In this document: positions 41,711 through 51,347 of the stretch, one piece after another | Numbering within the stretch: position 1 is the first letter of the stretch | How the letters are laid out: each line of letters begins with the position of its first letter | Assembly (NCBI RefSeq): GCF_035825295.1 | Contig: NZ_JAYMGI010000002.1 | Coordinates: 5,447,501 to 5,511,500 of the forward strand | Length of the DNA: 64,000 nt | Source: Actinacidiphila sp. DG2A-62 | GTDB taxonomy: Bacteria > Actinomycetota > Actinomycetes > Streptomycetales > Streptomycetaceae | Direction: 5' to 3' | Notes under the pieces: model-generated | Told to the model about the DNA's origin: nothing | The model's input: the letters and a program-made list of their open reading frames with translations, nothing else | Database searches by the model: none | Translations under genes and position numbers: made by a program

Positions 41711-43090
41711 TCAGCGCGCCACCGCCGCGCGCGTCACGGCAGCACGGCCCGGGCCAGGCTCCCCGAAGGGGGGTCGGCCCGCGGCGTTTCCGGGACCCGT
41801 GGCGTTCCCGGGACCAGCGGCGTCCTCGGGGGCGTCCGAGCCGCGCGCGTGGCCCGAGCCGCTGCCGTGGTGGCCGGAACGGTGCGTGCCGGCGCCGCCG
41901 CCCGCGCCGGTGGTGAGGACGGCCACCAGCGTGACCAGCGCGATCAGGCCGGTGAGCGCGTACGCGCCGAGGGTACGGTTGCGCACCCCGCGCTCGCTGG
42001 CGTCGCGCACGCCCGCGGGGCGCTCCGGCGGCTCGGCGTCCGGACCGACGTCCAGCAACGCGCCCAGCCGCGCGGGCAGGTCCGCGCCGTCCGGCTCCAG
42101 CAGGTCCGGCGCGGCCATGACGATCTCCTCGCGTGCGTGCATGATGCGGGCGGCCATCGTCGCGGTCGTGGCCTCGTTCTCCACCGCGGCCTCGGGCAGG
42201 TCCAGGCCGAGGCCGTCGTAGAGCAGCAGCGCGCGGCGGTGCCCGGGCGGCAGTTCGAGCAGTGCCGTCTCCAGCGGGGAGCACGGCCGCAGCGGGTGCG
42301 CGCGGCTGCCCGGCAGCCAGCGTTGCCACGGCGACAGCGCGTAGTCATGCACCGCGGCGCGCACCCAGCCGACCGGGTCGCTGTCGCGCGCGACCTCGGG
42401 CCAGCGCTGCCACGCCATGTCGAAGGCATACGCCACCGCGCGTCGCGCCACCGCCAGGTCGCCGGTCAGCACCTCGGCCTGGCGCAGCAGGTCGCCGGCG
42501 GTGCGCTCGTAGAGCCGGTCGAACGCGGCTTCGGCCCTGCGGGCCAGGCGGTCGCCCTCGCGGCGCGCGTCGGCGTCGGCGTTGCCACCGCGGCCGGTGC
42601 CGGCGGACTTCGGCGCTTCCTCATGCGCCGGCGCGGCCTTCGGCTCGGGCTTGGGGTCGGGCTCAGGCCTGGGCTCGGCCCTGGACGCGGCTTGCGGGGA
42701 GGCGATCGTCGCGGCGACGGGACGGTACGCGCGGGGGTCCGCGCCCGGCGATCGCACCGCGCGCGGACCTTGTCCCGCGGAACGCCGTACGGTCGGCCCG
42801 TGGGCCGCCGCCTCCGCCCCCGCGCCAAAGGTTCCCTTCGTCCCCGCCCCGGACGGTCCCGCCGCCCCCGCCTTGGCGCCTCCCGTGCTTCCGGGATCTC
42901 CGACGCCCCGCGCCGCCTTCGCCCGGGTAGCGCCGCCCTGCGCCCCGGCCTGCGGTCCGGCCTTCGGTCCGCCCTGCGCCCCGGCCTTCGCTCCGGCCGC
43001 CCCAGCCTGCGCCCCGGCCTTCGAGGCGCCCGCGACGCCTCCGGCCGCGGCGCGGCGCCGCTGGGCCTTCTTGCGGTTGCGGCGGCTCAT
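41711..43090 (-). CDS. Sigma-70-like protein with C-terminal membrane helix
   Basis: 459 aa. The first 180 residues are low-complexity Ala/Gly/Lys (AGAQAGAAGAKAGAQGG). Residues about 195-270 resemble sigma region 2 (AAFDRLYERTAGDLLRQAEV, LAVARRAVAYAFDMAWQRW). Residues about 275-335 look like region 4 (LLELPPGHRRALLLYDGLGL, TMAARIMHAREEI) but degenerate. One C-terminal helix (LGAYALTGLIALVTLVAVLT) is followed by a Gly/His-rich tail. Such sigma-like membrane proteins occur near sucCD in Streptomyces as I recall. It may be an inactive sigma homologue acting as a regulator. ATG 43090, 53 bp from the divergent DUF6350 gene. Confidence 0.7.
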   Translation of the reverse strand: MSRRNRKKAQRRRAAAGGVAGASKAGAQAGAAGAKAGAQGGPKAGPQAGAQGGATRAKAARGVGDPGSTGGAKAGAAGPSGAGTKGTFGAGAEAAAHGPTVRRSAGQGPRAVRSPGADPRAYRPVAATIASPQAASRAEPRPEPDPKPEPKAAPAHEEAPKSAGTGRGGNADADARREGDRLARRAEAAFDRLYERTAGDLLRQAEVLTGDLAVARRAVAYAFDMAWQRWPEVARDSDPVGWVRAAVHDYALSPWQRWLPGSRAHPLRPCSPLETALLELPPGHRRALLLYDGLGLDLPEAAVENEATTATMAARIMHAREEIVMAAPDLLEPDGADLPARLGALLDVGPDAEPPERPAGVRDASERGVRNRTLGAYALTGLIALVTLVAVLTTGAGGGAGTHRSGHHGSGSGHARGSDAPEDAAGPGNATGPGNAAGRPPFGEPGPGRAAVTRAAVAR

Positions 43091-43143
43091 CGGCGGCCGC
43101 CCGCGAGCGGGCAGATGGTCCGGAGATCCGACCGTCGGAAGAA

Positions 43144-46100
43144 GTGACACATAGTGCTCATCGTGGGCGACACGTCGACCTTTCGCCCGCTCCCTGGGCG
43201 AAACGGGTGTTCTTGGCACCATGGGACGCCGTGACGCCTTCCCGCGATCCCCTGCGCGCCGCGGCGTCGGCCGCCCGCGCGCCGCACGCCGCCCATGACG
43301 CTGCCCGTGACGCTCGTGACGCCGCTCGTGACGCCCCCGGGGCCCGCGATCCGTACGGCGCGCACGGTCCGTACGGCGGGCCGCCCGCCCGCCGGGCCCC
43401 CGGTCCGCGCCGTGCCGCGCCCGGCCGGGGCGAGCCCTCCGCCCGTTGGGCCTCGACCCGGGTGTCCGCGCTCGCCGCCGGCGCGTCGGCCGCCGGGCTG
43501 GGCCTGGGCATCCCGGCGACGGTCGTCCTGCTGCTGTGGATCGCCTCGCCGTACGCCGACAGCGGCCTCGGCGGCGCCCTGCACGTCGGCGCGGGCCTGT
43601 GGCTGCTCGCCCAGGGCGCGGAGCTCGTCCGCTCCGACACCCTCTCCGGCGCGCCTGCGCCCATCGCCCTGACGCCGCTGCTGCTCAGCGTGCTCGCGGC
43701 GTGGCTGGTCCACCGCGGTACCTCGTCCGCGGTCGCCCCCGCGGAGGAGGAGGCGGAGGAGTCCGAGCCTGCCTCGAAGGATGGGTCGAAGGATGTGTCG
43801 AAGGACGCGTCGAAGGACGCCGCGCGTCGGCGCCGCCGTGCCGGGGAGCGTGCCGTGCGGACGCGGGCCGGGCAGGCCGCGCCGGGGTACGCCGGGCCGG
43901 TGCACGCCGCGCCCGACCTGCGCGAGGCCGCGGTCGTCGCCGGGTGGGTGCTGGCCGGCTACCTGAGCGTCGCGGCGATGGCGGTGGCATACGCGGCGTC
44001 CGGGCCGGTCCATGTCGCGCCGCTCACCGCGCTCTACGTCCCGCTGTTCGCGGCCGTGGCGGCGGCGTCCGGCGCGTGGACGGGCTGCGGCCGGCCCCGC
44101 TCGCGCCACTGCTGCGGCTGCCCGCGCGGTACGCCGAGGAGGCCGTCGCCGCGCTGCGGGCCGCGGGGGTCGGCTGCGGCGTCCTGATCGGCGGCGGCGC
44201 GCTGCTCGCGGCGGCGTCCCTGGTCTGCCACGCGGGCGCGTCCGGGAGTACGTACGCGCAGCTCAGCGGGCCGTACGCGGGACGGTTCGCGGTGTTCCTG
44301 CTCGCCGCGGCGCTGGTGCCCAACATGGCGGTGTGGGCGATGTCCTACGGGCTGGGCGCGGGCTTCTCGGTCGGCGCGGGCAGCGCGGTGGCGCCGACCG
44401 GTGTGCACGGGCTGCCGGTGCTGCCGGCGTTCCCGCTGCTGGCGGCGCTGCCCGGCGGGCGGTCCTGGGCCGGGTGGGCCGCGCTCGCGCTGCCGGTGCT
44501 GGCGGGCGCGGCGGTGGCGTGGACGGTCGGCGACGGCGGCTGGTCGCCGTGGCGCACCCTGCGGATCGCCTCCGGCGCGGCGCTGCTCCAGGGGGTCTTC
44601 GTCGCGGTCGCCGCGGCCTGGGCGGGCGGCGCGCTCGGCAACGGCGTGATGGCCGAGGTCGGCCCCACGTGGTGGCTCAGCGCCCTCGCCGCGCTCTGCT
44701 GGACCCTGCTCATCGCCCTCCCGGCAGCCCTCCTCCTCACCTGGCACACCGCCCACCCGCCCACGGCCGCGGCGAACCCGGCGTCGGGTGGGGGTAGCTG
44801 GTGGCGCGGGCGCCGGGGGGTGGTGGACGCGGGTTCTGCGCCGGGCGCTGCGGCGGAAGCCGAATCGGCGTCGGATGGGGGTAGCTGGTTGCGCGGGCGC
44901 CGGGGTGTGGGCGCGGGTTCTGCGCTGGGGGTTGGCTCGGGCGTCGACTCGCGGTCCCGTGGCGGTAGTTGGTGGCGCGGGCGCCGGGGGGTGGTGGACG
45001 CGGATCGCGCGCCTGGCAGAGGCGCGGCGTCTGCTCCGGGGGCTGCGGGCGCGGACGGCGTGAGCGACGGTGGCTCGGACCGGCGGGCCTGGGCGTTCCT
45101 CCGCCGTCGGTCCGGAACGGGTTCGGCGGGCGCGTCCACGCGTGGGGCCGGGGGAGGGGACGGCAGCGCCGAGGGCGTGCCGGCTCCGCGTCCGGCGTCC
45201 GGGCAGTGGTTCGCGCGCCGCCGCTTCCGCCGCGCGAACGCCGCGGAATCCGCCGCCGCCCGGACCGCGTCCGCGTCCACCGCGACCACCGCGTCGGCCT
45301 CCGACGCCGGCTCGACCGGCCCCGGCCGAGCCTGGCTGCCGTTCCGGCGTCGCGCCGACGACTTCGGTGATCCGGGAGCGCCTGCTTCCGACGCCGCCTC
45401 GACCGCCGACGCGCCGCCGACCGCCGCTCCCCGACCCCCGCGCCGCCGGTCCTGGCCCCTTCCCGCCCGAAACCCCTTCACGAAGACGCCCGCCGCGCCC
45501 CCGCACACCACCGCGTCGGCCCGCACCCCCGACGCCGTCCCACCCGCCGCGACGCAGGCCCGCCCGGCCGACGCGCGCCGGCACGCGAACACGCCGCCCC
45601 GCGCCGGTGCGTCTGCCCGCAGGAGCGATGCGGACCCGCCGGCCGGTGCGTGGGCTCGGACGCGCGACGTGGACTCGCAAGCCCGCCCAGCCGTCACGGG
45701 CCCCTCCGCCGTCACGGGCCCCTCCGCCGACGCGAGCCCGGACGCCGATGCGCGTGCTCGCACGGACGATGGCGACCCGCGTGCCGGTGCGCAGACCCGC
45801 CTGACCGACCCGGCCCCCTACGACACGGCCCCGTACGACGGCGCACCCGCGCGTGCGGCCGACGCGCGCCGGCACGCGAACACGCCGCCCCGCGCCGGTG
45901 CGTCTGCCCGCAGGAGCGATGCGGACCCGCGGACCGATGCGCCTGTCCGCACGGACTCGGCGGGCAGCGACGTGTCGGGGCGGACGGGCGGAGTGCCCGG
46001 TGTGGATGACGCGGCCGACGTGGGACGCCGCGGCAACCGCCAGGGCGGCACCGCGGCGGACGGCGCGCCCGATCTCGTGCCGCCTGCGCCGGACCCGCTG

Positions 46101-46199
46101 CCGTGGCCCGCGCCTGCGCCGACGCCCGCGCCGCTTCCGGTGTTCCCGCCGGTCCTGCCGGACCCGCCGCCGCTGCCGCCGTCGACGCCGGAGGAGTGA
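43144..46199 (+). CDS. DUF6350 membrane protein with long disordered tail, apparent frameshift at 44078-44079
   Basis: About 1018 aa after repair. Residues about 95-520 hold eight or more helices (LAAGASAAGLGLGIPATVVL, LTPLLLSVLAAWLVHRG, AVFLLAAALVPNMAVWAMSY, AALALPVLAGAAVAWTV, LAALCWTLLIALPAALLL), typical of the DUF6350/PerM-like cell-division membrane family. An acidic/Lys loop carries DGSKDVSKDASKDA repeats. Adding one base at the GG of 44078-44079 joins ASGAWDGLRPAPLAP. The last 480 residues are disordered, Ala/Arg/Asp-rich, with three GGSWWRGRRGV-type units and an exact 24-residue repeat. Start GTG 43144 is uncertain; GTG 43231 is possible. Function probably in envelope or division. Confidence 0.7.
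45565..45639. repeat. 75-bp direct repeat in DUF6350 tail, copy 1
   Basis: Identical to 45856-45930 and in the same frame. It encodes ADARRHANTPPRAGASARRS and the following four residues. A 291-bp period suggests a duplication event within the tail. Confidence 0.9.
45856..45930. repeat. 75-bp direct repeat in DUF6350 tail, copy 2
   Basis: Second copy of the 75-bp repeat, unchanged at the DNA level, which implies a recent duplication or strong constraint. Confidence 0.9.
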
Positions 46200-46292
46200 C
46201 CGGCCGCTCGGCGCCTGCGCTATGCGGCGGCGGCCCTGCGGGGAGGCGGCCCCGCCCCCGCCGCCGGCCCCTGGACAACGCCCCCCGCCGGC

Positions 46293-47060
<768 letters not shown>

Positions 47061-47181
47061 GTCCGTCCACCTCTCCGGCGCCCTGGCCGGTTCCGACACC
47101 GCCCGGGCCGCTGCCGCCCGCCGCCCGGACGCCCTCCGGCGGCCCGGGCGGGCTCGACGGCACGGCACCCGGGCTGCCCCA

Positions 47182-47203
47182 ATACTTATACCGGTATTAG
47201 TAT
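47182..47203. promoter_or_regulatory. 22-bp palindrome and leaderless -10 of the XRE gene
   Basis: ATACTTATACC / GGTATTAGTAT is palindromic with one mismatch. The TAGTAT in the right arm (47198-47203) is a -10 box seven bases before the XRE ATG, so the XRE mRNA is probably leaderless and autorepressed. The site also faces map. Confidence 0.65.
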
Positions 47204-47210
47204 CACAGGC

Positions 47211-47498
47211 ATGGTGAGGACTCCCTTGACCCCGTGGGAACGAGAGCGCGGCGAGCGGTTCGGCACGCTGCTGCGCCGGGCCCGCGGCGACCGCAGCATG
47301 GTGGAGGTCGCCGCGGCGGCCGGGGTCTCGGCGGAGACGCTGCGCAAGATCGAGACCGGGCGGGCGCCGACCCCGGCGTTCTTCACGGTGGCGGCGCTGG
47401 CCGCGGCGCTCGGCATATCGCTGGACGAGCTGGCCGCGACCTGCCTGCCCGCCGGCCTCCCCGAGGACGCCGCGCGGCCCCCGGCCCTGTCGGCCTGA
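47211..47498 (+). CDS. XRE-family regulator (95 aa)
   Basis: 95 aa, almost only a helix-turn-helix domain: FGTLLRRARGDRSMVEVAAA, VSAETLRKIETGRAPTPAFF and ALAAALGISLDELAATCLP. It starts at ATG 47211 after a -10 box with no ribosome-binding site, consistent with leaderless translation. It is divergent from map across a palindromic operator, so map is the likely target. No effector domain is present, so it may bind DNA constitutively or with a partner. Confidence 0.85.
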   Translation: MVRTPLTPWERERGERFGTLLRRARGDRSMVEVAAAAGVSAETLRKIETGRAPTPAFFTVAALAAALGISLDELAATCLPAGLPEDAARPPALSA

Positions 47499-47557
47499 CC
47501 CGGTCGTGCCCGCGCCGCGGTGGCGCCGACCGCGGCGGCTCAGCTCCTGGACGTCAG

Positions 47558-47597
47558 TTCCCGAACGTTCCCGAACGTTCCCGAACGTTCGCGAACG
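47558..47597. repeat. Four 10-bp repeats GTTCCCGAAC between convergent genes
   Basis: Repeated palindromic units GTTCCCGAAC x3 and GTTCGCGAAC x1 lie between the XRE gene and the convergent membrane-protein gene. They could serve as a terminator or protein-binding array. Confidence 0.65.
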
Positions 47598-47609
47598 CCG
47601 GTTCCTGAG

Positions 47610-48510
47610 TCAGTTCTTGAACGCCGGCAGGTCCCGGAACGGCCCCGGCAGCAGCTTGGTGCACGCGTGCGACGCCGGCGAGGTCAGCGCGTCGGACTTG
47701 CAGGTGTAGTAGTCGCGGTAGGCGAGCTGGAAGCCGTACGTCGCGGCGACGATCGCCAGCGTGACCGCGCTGGTCACGATGCCCGTCCACGCCGCGGTCA
47801 GGAACGACCGCTGCGCGTCCGGGCCGGGCGCCGGCGGCGCCGGGCGGGGCGTCTGCGTGGCGTCGGCGAGCGCGGAGGCCGCCGAGGCCCGGGCGGACTC
47901 GCGGTCCTCGGGCGACATGCGCAGCGCGCTGATGCCCCAGTACAGGGCGAGCGCGCCGAGCAGCAGCCCGATCGCGGTCCAGCCGAACAGCGCGAAGATC
48001 AGGCCCCAGCCGCCGCACACCAGTGCGTAGCGGGAGCGCCGCTGGGCGGGGTCGGTCGGGTCGAACCGCGGGCCGGTGCCCTGCGGGCCGCTGGGCTGTT
48101 GCTGCTGCGGAGGCCGCTGGAACGGGTCTGCGCCGGCCCGACTGCGGCTGCCGGCTGCTCCACTGGCTGCCCCACACCGGCGGCGGGGGAGGCGTGCCGC
48201 GTCCGTCGCCACCGGAGCCGTCGCCCTGGCCGGACCCGGGCTGCGACCCCGGCCCCCAGCCGCCGGACCCCGAGCCGCCGCCGGACCCCGAGCCGCCGGA
48301 ACCGGACCCGCCGCCGGACCCCGGGTCCGCGCCCGGACCCCCGCCCGGACCCCCGCCCTGCCCCTGCGCTCCGCCCTGCGGCCCGCGCGGCTGCCACGGC
48401 CGGTCCGGGGCGCCCTCGGCGGGCGGCGCGAACGGGTTGTCCCGCTGATCGCCCTCGGGCGCGCGCAGCGCGAGTTCAATGCGGCCGCTGCTCATGGTGT
48501 GATGCGCCAT
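47610..48510 (-). CDS. DUF4190-like membrane protein, apparent frameshift at 48137-48139
   Basis: 299 aa after removing one base from a CCC run at 48137-48139. The N-terminal half is disordered Gly/Pro/Gln-rich (NPFAPPAEGAPDRPW, GGGSGSGGSGSGG, PPQQQQPSGPQG). Helices follow: YALVCGGWGLIFALFGW and GLLLGALALYWGIS, typical of the DUF4190 pair, and then WTGIVTSAVTLAIVAATYG near the end. The C-terminus has a Cys pair (CKSDALTSPASHAC) outside the membrane. Start ATG 48510 (MAHH) or 48495 (MSSGR). It is divergent from purN. Function unknown. Confidence 0.75.
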
Positions 48511-48849
48511 CCCTCTGGGCTCGACTCCTGTCGCGTACGTCTGTCGTACGCCGCTCGTACGTGTTGCCTCCAACGAAACGCTACCGTCCGCGCGCTCCCC
48601 CGTCCCGCGGGGGCCGTCCCCGGTGCCGGTATCGTTGCTGACGGTCGGCGGCTTCGTAGGGTTCCCCGGAATCCGGGCGGGCCCCGACTCGTACGAACAT
48701 CCAAGCGGACCTGACCGGCAACGCCCCGGGATGTCCGAAAGTGTCCGACGCCGCCCGACGACCCCGGTCAACGTCCGCGCCCCGAGCCGCATTCCCGACC
48801 AGCCGTTCCCGCGCGCACCGCGCGCACTGCACCGAGAGAGGCCCGAACC
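48511..48849. promoter_or_regulatory. 339-bp divergent promoter region before purN
   Basis: TTGCTG (48635-48640), a 16-bp spacer and TAGGGT (48657-48662) form a plausible purNH promoter, leaving a 180-nt leader that I could not match to a known riboswitch. No other gene is seen. Confidence 0.45.
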
Positions 48850-49470
48850 GTGGCCCGCACCCCTGCCCGCCTCGTCGTCCTCGTCTCCGGTTCCGGCACG
48901 AACCTGCAGGCGCTGCTCGACGCCATCGACGCCGACCCCGGGTACGGCGCCCGCGTCGTCGCGGTCGGCGCCGACCGCGACGGGATCGCCGGACTCGCCC
49001 GCGCCGAGCGCGCCGGGCTGCCCACCTTCACCGTGAAGGTGGGCGACCACGCCGACCGCGCCGCCTGGGACCTCGCGCTGGCCGAGGCCACCGCGGCGCA
49101 CGACCCCGACCTGGTGGTGTCGGCCGGCTTCATGAAGATCGTCGGCAAGGAGTTCCTGGCCCGCTTCGGCGGCCGGTTCGTGAACACCCACCCGGCGCTG
49201 CTGCCCAGCTTCCCCGGCGCCCACGGCGTCCGCGACGCGCTCGCGTACGGCGCCAAGGTCACCGGCTGCACCGTCCACTTCGTCGACGACGGCGTCGACA
49301 CCGGCCCCGTCATCGCGCAGCGCGCGGTCGAGGTCCGGCCGGACGACACGGAGGAGGCGCTCCACGAGCGCATCAAGGACGTCGAGCGGCGCCTGCTCGT
49401 CGACGTCGTAGGACGGCTGTCGCGCGACGGCTACCGCATCGAAGGACGAAAGGTACGGATTCCGGCATGA
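48850..49470 (+). CDS. purN: Phosphoribosylglycinamide formyltransferase
   Basis: 206 aa. Transfers the formyl group of 10-formyl-THF to GAR in purine synthesis. Motifs: LVVLVSGSGTNLQALLDAID, the catalytic Asn-His pair in VNTHPALLPSFPGAHG, and GCTVHFVDDGVDTGP with the catalytic Asp. The start is GTG 48850 with GAGAGG upstream. Its stop overlaps purH as ATGA, so both steps that use 10-formyl-THF are made together. folD, 4.6 kb away, makes the cofactor. Confidence 0.96.
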   Translation: MARTPARLVVLVSGSGTNLQALLDAIDADPGYGARVVAVGADRDGIAGLARAERAGLPTFTVKVGDHADRAAWDLALAEATAAHDPDLVVSAGFMKIVGKEFLARFGGRFVNTHPALLPSFPGAHGVRDALAYGAKVTGCTVHFVDDGVDTGPVIAQRAVEVRPDDTEEALHERIKDVERRLLVDVVGRLSRDGYRIEGRKVRIPA

Positions 49471-51122
49471 GCGCCGACGTCACTCCTGGCACCCTCGGCT
49501 CCACGGACACTCTTGGCACCCCCGGCTCCACAACGGCCACCGGCTCCACGGACACCCCCGACCGCGACCCCGCCACCAAGCGGGCCTTCCGCCGGGCCCT
49601 GATCAGCGTCTACGACAAGAGCGGCCTGGAGGAGCTGGCCCGCGGCCTGCACGCGGCCGGCGTCGAACTCGTCTCGACCGGCTCGACCGCCGCCCGGATC
49701 GCCGACGCGGGCGTGCCGGTGACCCGGGTCGAGGAGCTGACTGGCTTCCCCGAGTGCCTGGACGGCCGGGTCAAGACGCTGCACCCTCGGGTGCACGCCG
49801 GCATCCTCGCCGACCTGCGCCTGGAGGACCACCGGCGGCAGCTGGAGGAGCTGGACGTCCGGCCGTTCGAGCTGGTGGTCAGCAACCTCTACCCGTTCAG
49901 CGAGACTGTCGCCTCCGGCGCGGGCCCGGACGAGTGCGTGGAGCAGATCGACATCGGCGGCCCCTCGATGGTCCGCGCCGCCGCCAAGAACCACCCCTCG
50001 GTGGCGATCGTCACCAGCCCGGCGCGGTACGCCGACGTGCTGGCCGCCGCCGAGGACGGCGGCTTCGACCTGGCCACGCGCAAGCGGCTGGCCGCCGAGG
50101 CGTTCCAGCACACCGCCGCGTACGACGTGGCCGTGGCCTCCTGGTTCGCCGGCAGCGGCTACGCCGGGCAGGACGAGTTCCCGTCCTTCGCCGGCGCCAC
50201 ATACACCCGGCAGTCCACCCTGCGCTACGGCGAGAACCCGCACCAGGGCGCGGCGCTGTACTCGGACGGCAGCGGCGCGGGCCTGGCCGGCGCGGAGCAG
50301 CTGCACGGCAAGGAGATGTCGTACAACAACTACGTCGACACCGAGGCCGCGCGCCGGGCGGCGTACGACCACGACGGCGTGTGCGTGGCGATCATCAAGC
50401 ACGCCAACCCGTGCGGCATCGCGGTCGGCGCCGACGTCGCCGAGGCGCACCGCAAGGCCCACGCGTGCGACCCGCTGTCCGCCTTCGGCGGCGTGATCGC
50501 GGTGAACCGGCCGGTGTCGGTGGCGCTGGCCGAGCAGGTCGCGGAGATCTTCACCGAGGTGATCGTCGCGCCCGCGTACGAGGACGGCGCGGTCGAGGTG
50601 CTGTCGCGCAAGAAGAACATCCGCGTGCTGCGCTGCGCGGGCGCGCCCGCCGCGACCCTGGAGCAGCGCCCGATCGAGGGCGGCCTGCTGGTCCAGCACA
50701 AGGACCGGCTGCAGGCCGCGGGCGACGACCCGGCGACCTGGACGCTGGCCACCGGCGAGGCGCTGGACCCGGCGGGCCTGGCCGAGCTGGCCTTCGCCTG
50801 GCGGGCCTGCCGCGCGGTGAAGTCCAACGCGATCCTGCTCGCCAAGGACGGCGCCACGGTCGGCGTGGGCATGGGCCAGGTCAACCGGGTCGACTCGGCG
50901 AAGCTCGCGGTGGCGCGGGCGGGCGTGGAGCGGGCGGCCGGCTCCTACGCGGCCTCCGACGCGTTCTTCCCGTTCCCCGACGGCTTCGAGGTGCTCGCCG
51001 AGGCGGGCGTCAAGGCGGTGGCCCAGCCCGGCGGTTCGGTCCGCGACGAGCTGGTGGTCGAGGCGGCGCGCAAGGCGGGCGTCACGATGTACTTCACCGG
51101 GACGCGGCACTTCTTCCACTGA
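49467..51122 (+). CDS. purH: Bifunctional AICAR formyltransferase / IMP cyclohydrolase
   Basis: 551 aa. Last two steps of IMP synthesis. After a Thr/Gly/Ser-rich 40-residue N-terminus comes the MGS-like cyclohydrolase domain (RALISVYDKSGLEELARGLH, STGSTAARIADAGVPVTRVE, GRVKTLHPRVHAGIL). The AICAR transformylase domain follows with QSTLRYGENPHQGAALY, IIKHANPCGIAVG (catalytic Lys-His) and AFGGVIAVNRPV. It ends TMYFTGTRHFFH. Coupled to purN by ATGA. The N-terminal extension contains two near-identical LGSTDTLGTPGSTT-type repeats not found in most homologues. The strong hairpin 108 bp after the stop should terminate it. Confidence 0.97.
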   Translation: MSADVTPGTLGSTDTLGTPGSTTATGSTDTPDRDPATKRAFRRALISVYDKSGLEELARGLHAAGVELVSTGSTAARIADAGVPVTRVEELTGFPECLDGRVKTLHPRVHAGILADLRLEDHRRQLEELDVRPFELVVSNLYPFSETVASGAGPDECVEQIDIGGPSMVRAAAKNHPSVAIVTSPARYADVLAAAEDGGFDLATRKRLAAEAFQHTAAYDVAVASWFAGSGYAGQDEFPSFAGATYTRQSTLRYGENPHQGAALYSDGSGAGLAGAEQLHGKEMSYNNYVDTEAARRAAYDHDGVCVAIIKHANPCGIAVGADVAEAHRKAHACDPLSAFGGVIAVNRPVSVALAEQVAEIFTEVIVAPAYEDGAVEVLSRKKNIRVLRCAGAPAATLEQRPIEGGLLVQHKDRLQAAGDDPATWTLATGEALDPAGLAELAFAWRACRAVKSNAILLAKDGATVGVGMGQVNRVDSAKLAVARAGVERAAGSYAASDAFFPFPDGFEVLAEAGVKAVAQPGGSVRDELVVEAARKAGVTMYFTGTRHFFH

Positions 51123-51128
51123 GGTGCG

Positions 51129-51196
51129 CCGGTTCCACCGCCGGGTCCAGTGCCGGTTCCGCTGCCGGCTCCAGTGCCGGTTCCAGTGCCGGTTCC
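51129..51196. repeat. 12-bp tandem repeats after purH
   Basis: Five or six imperfect copies of TCCAGTGCCGGT follow the purH stop. They precede the terminator stem. Confidence 0.6.
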
Positions 51197-51229
51197 CCTG
51201 AGGTGAGCCGAGCGTTCCCGAGCGTCGAC

Positions 51230-51270
51230 GCGGCGGGGGCCGCGGGCCCGGTGCCCGCGGCCCCCGCCGC
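51230..51270. terminator. 18-bp perfect stem, bidirectional terminator
   Basis: A perfect 18-bp GC stem with a 5-nt loop (CCGGT) lies between the ends of purH (plus) and the epimerase gene (minus), 78 bp from the latter. This is the strongest hairpin seen in the right half. It should stop both transcripts. Confidence 0.75.
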
Positions 51271-51347
51271 CGCGTCAGGCGGCCCGGCCCAGCGGCCCGC
51301 GCCCCGCCGGGTCGAGCCCTCCCCGCCCGCGTCGACGCCCCACGCCC

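Noticed and set aside
47558..47597. LexA (SOS) box array
   Set aside because: The actinobacterial box needs GAAC-N4-GTTC; here GAAC and GTTC abut without a spacer, and there is no nearby promoter.
47554..49365. A 603-codon minus-strand frame crossing purN
   Set aside because: Antisense to purN; only the stretch starting at 48510 is the real membrane-protein N-terminus.
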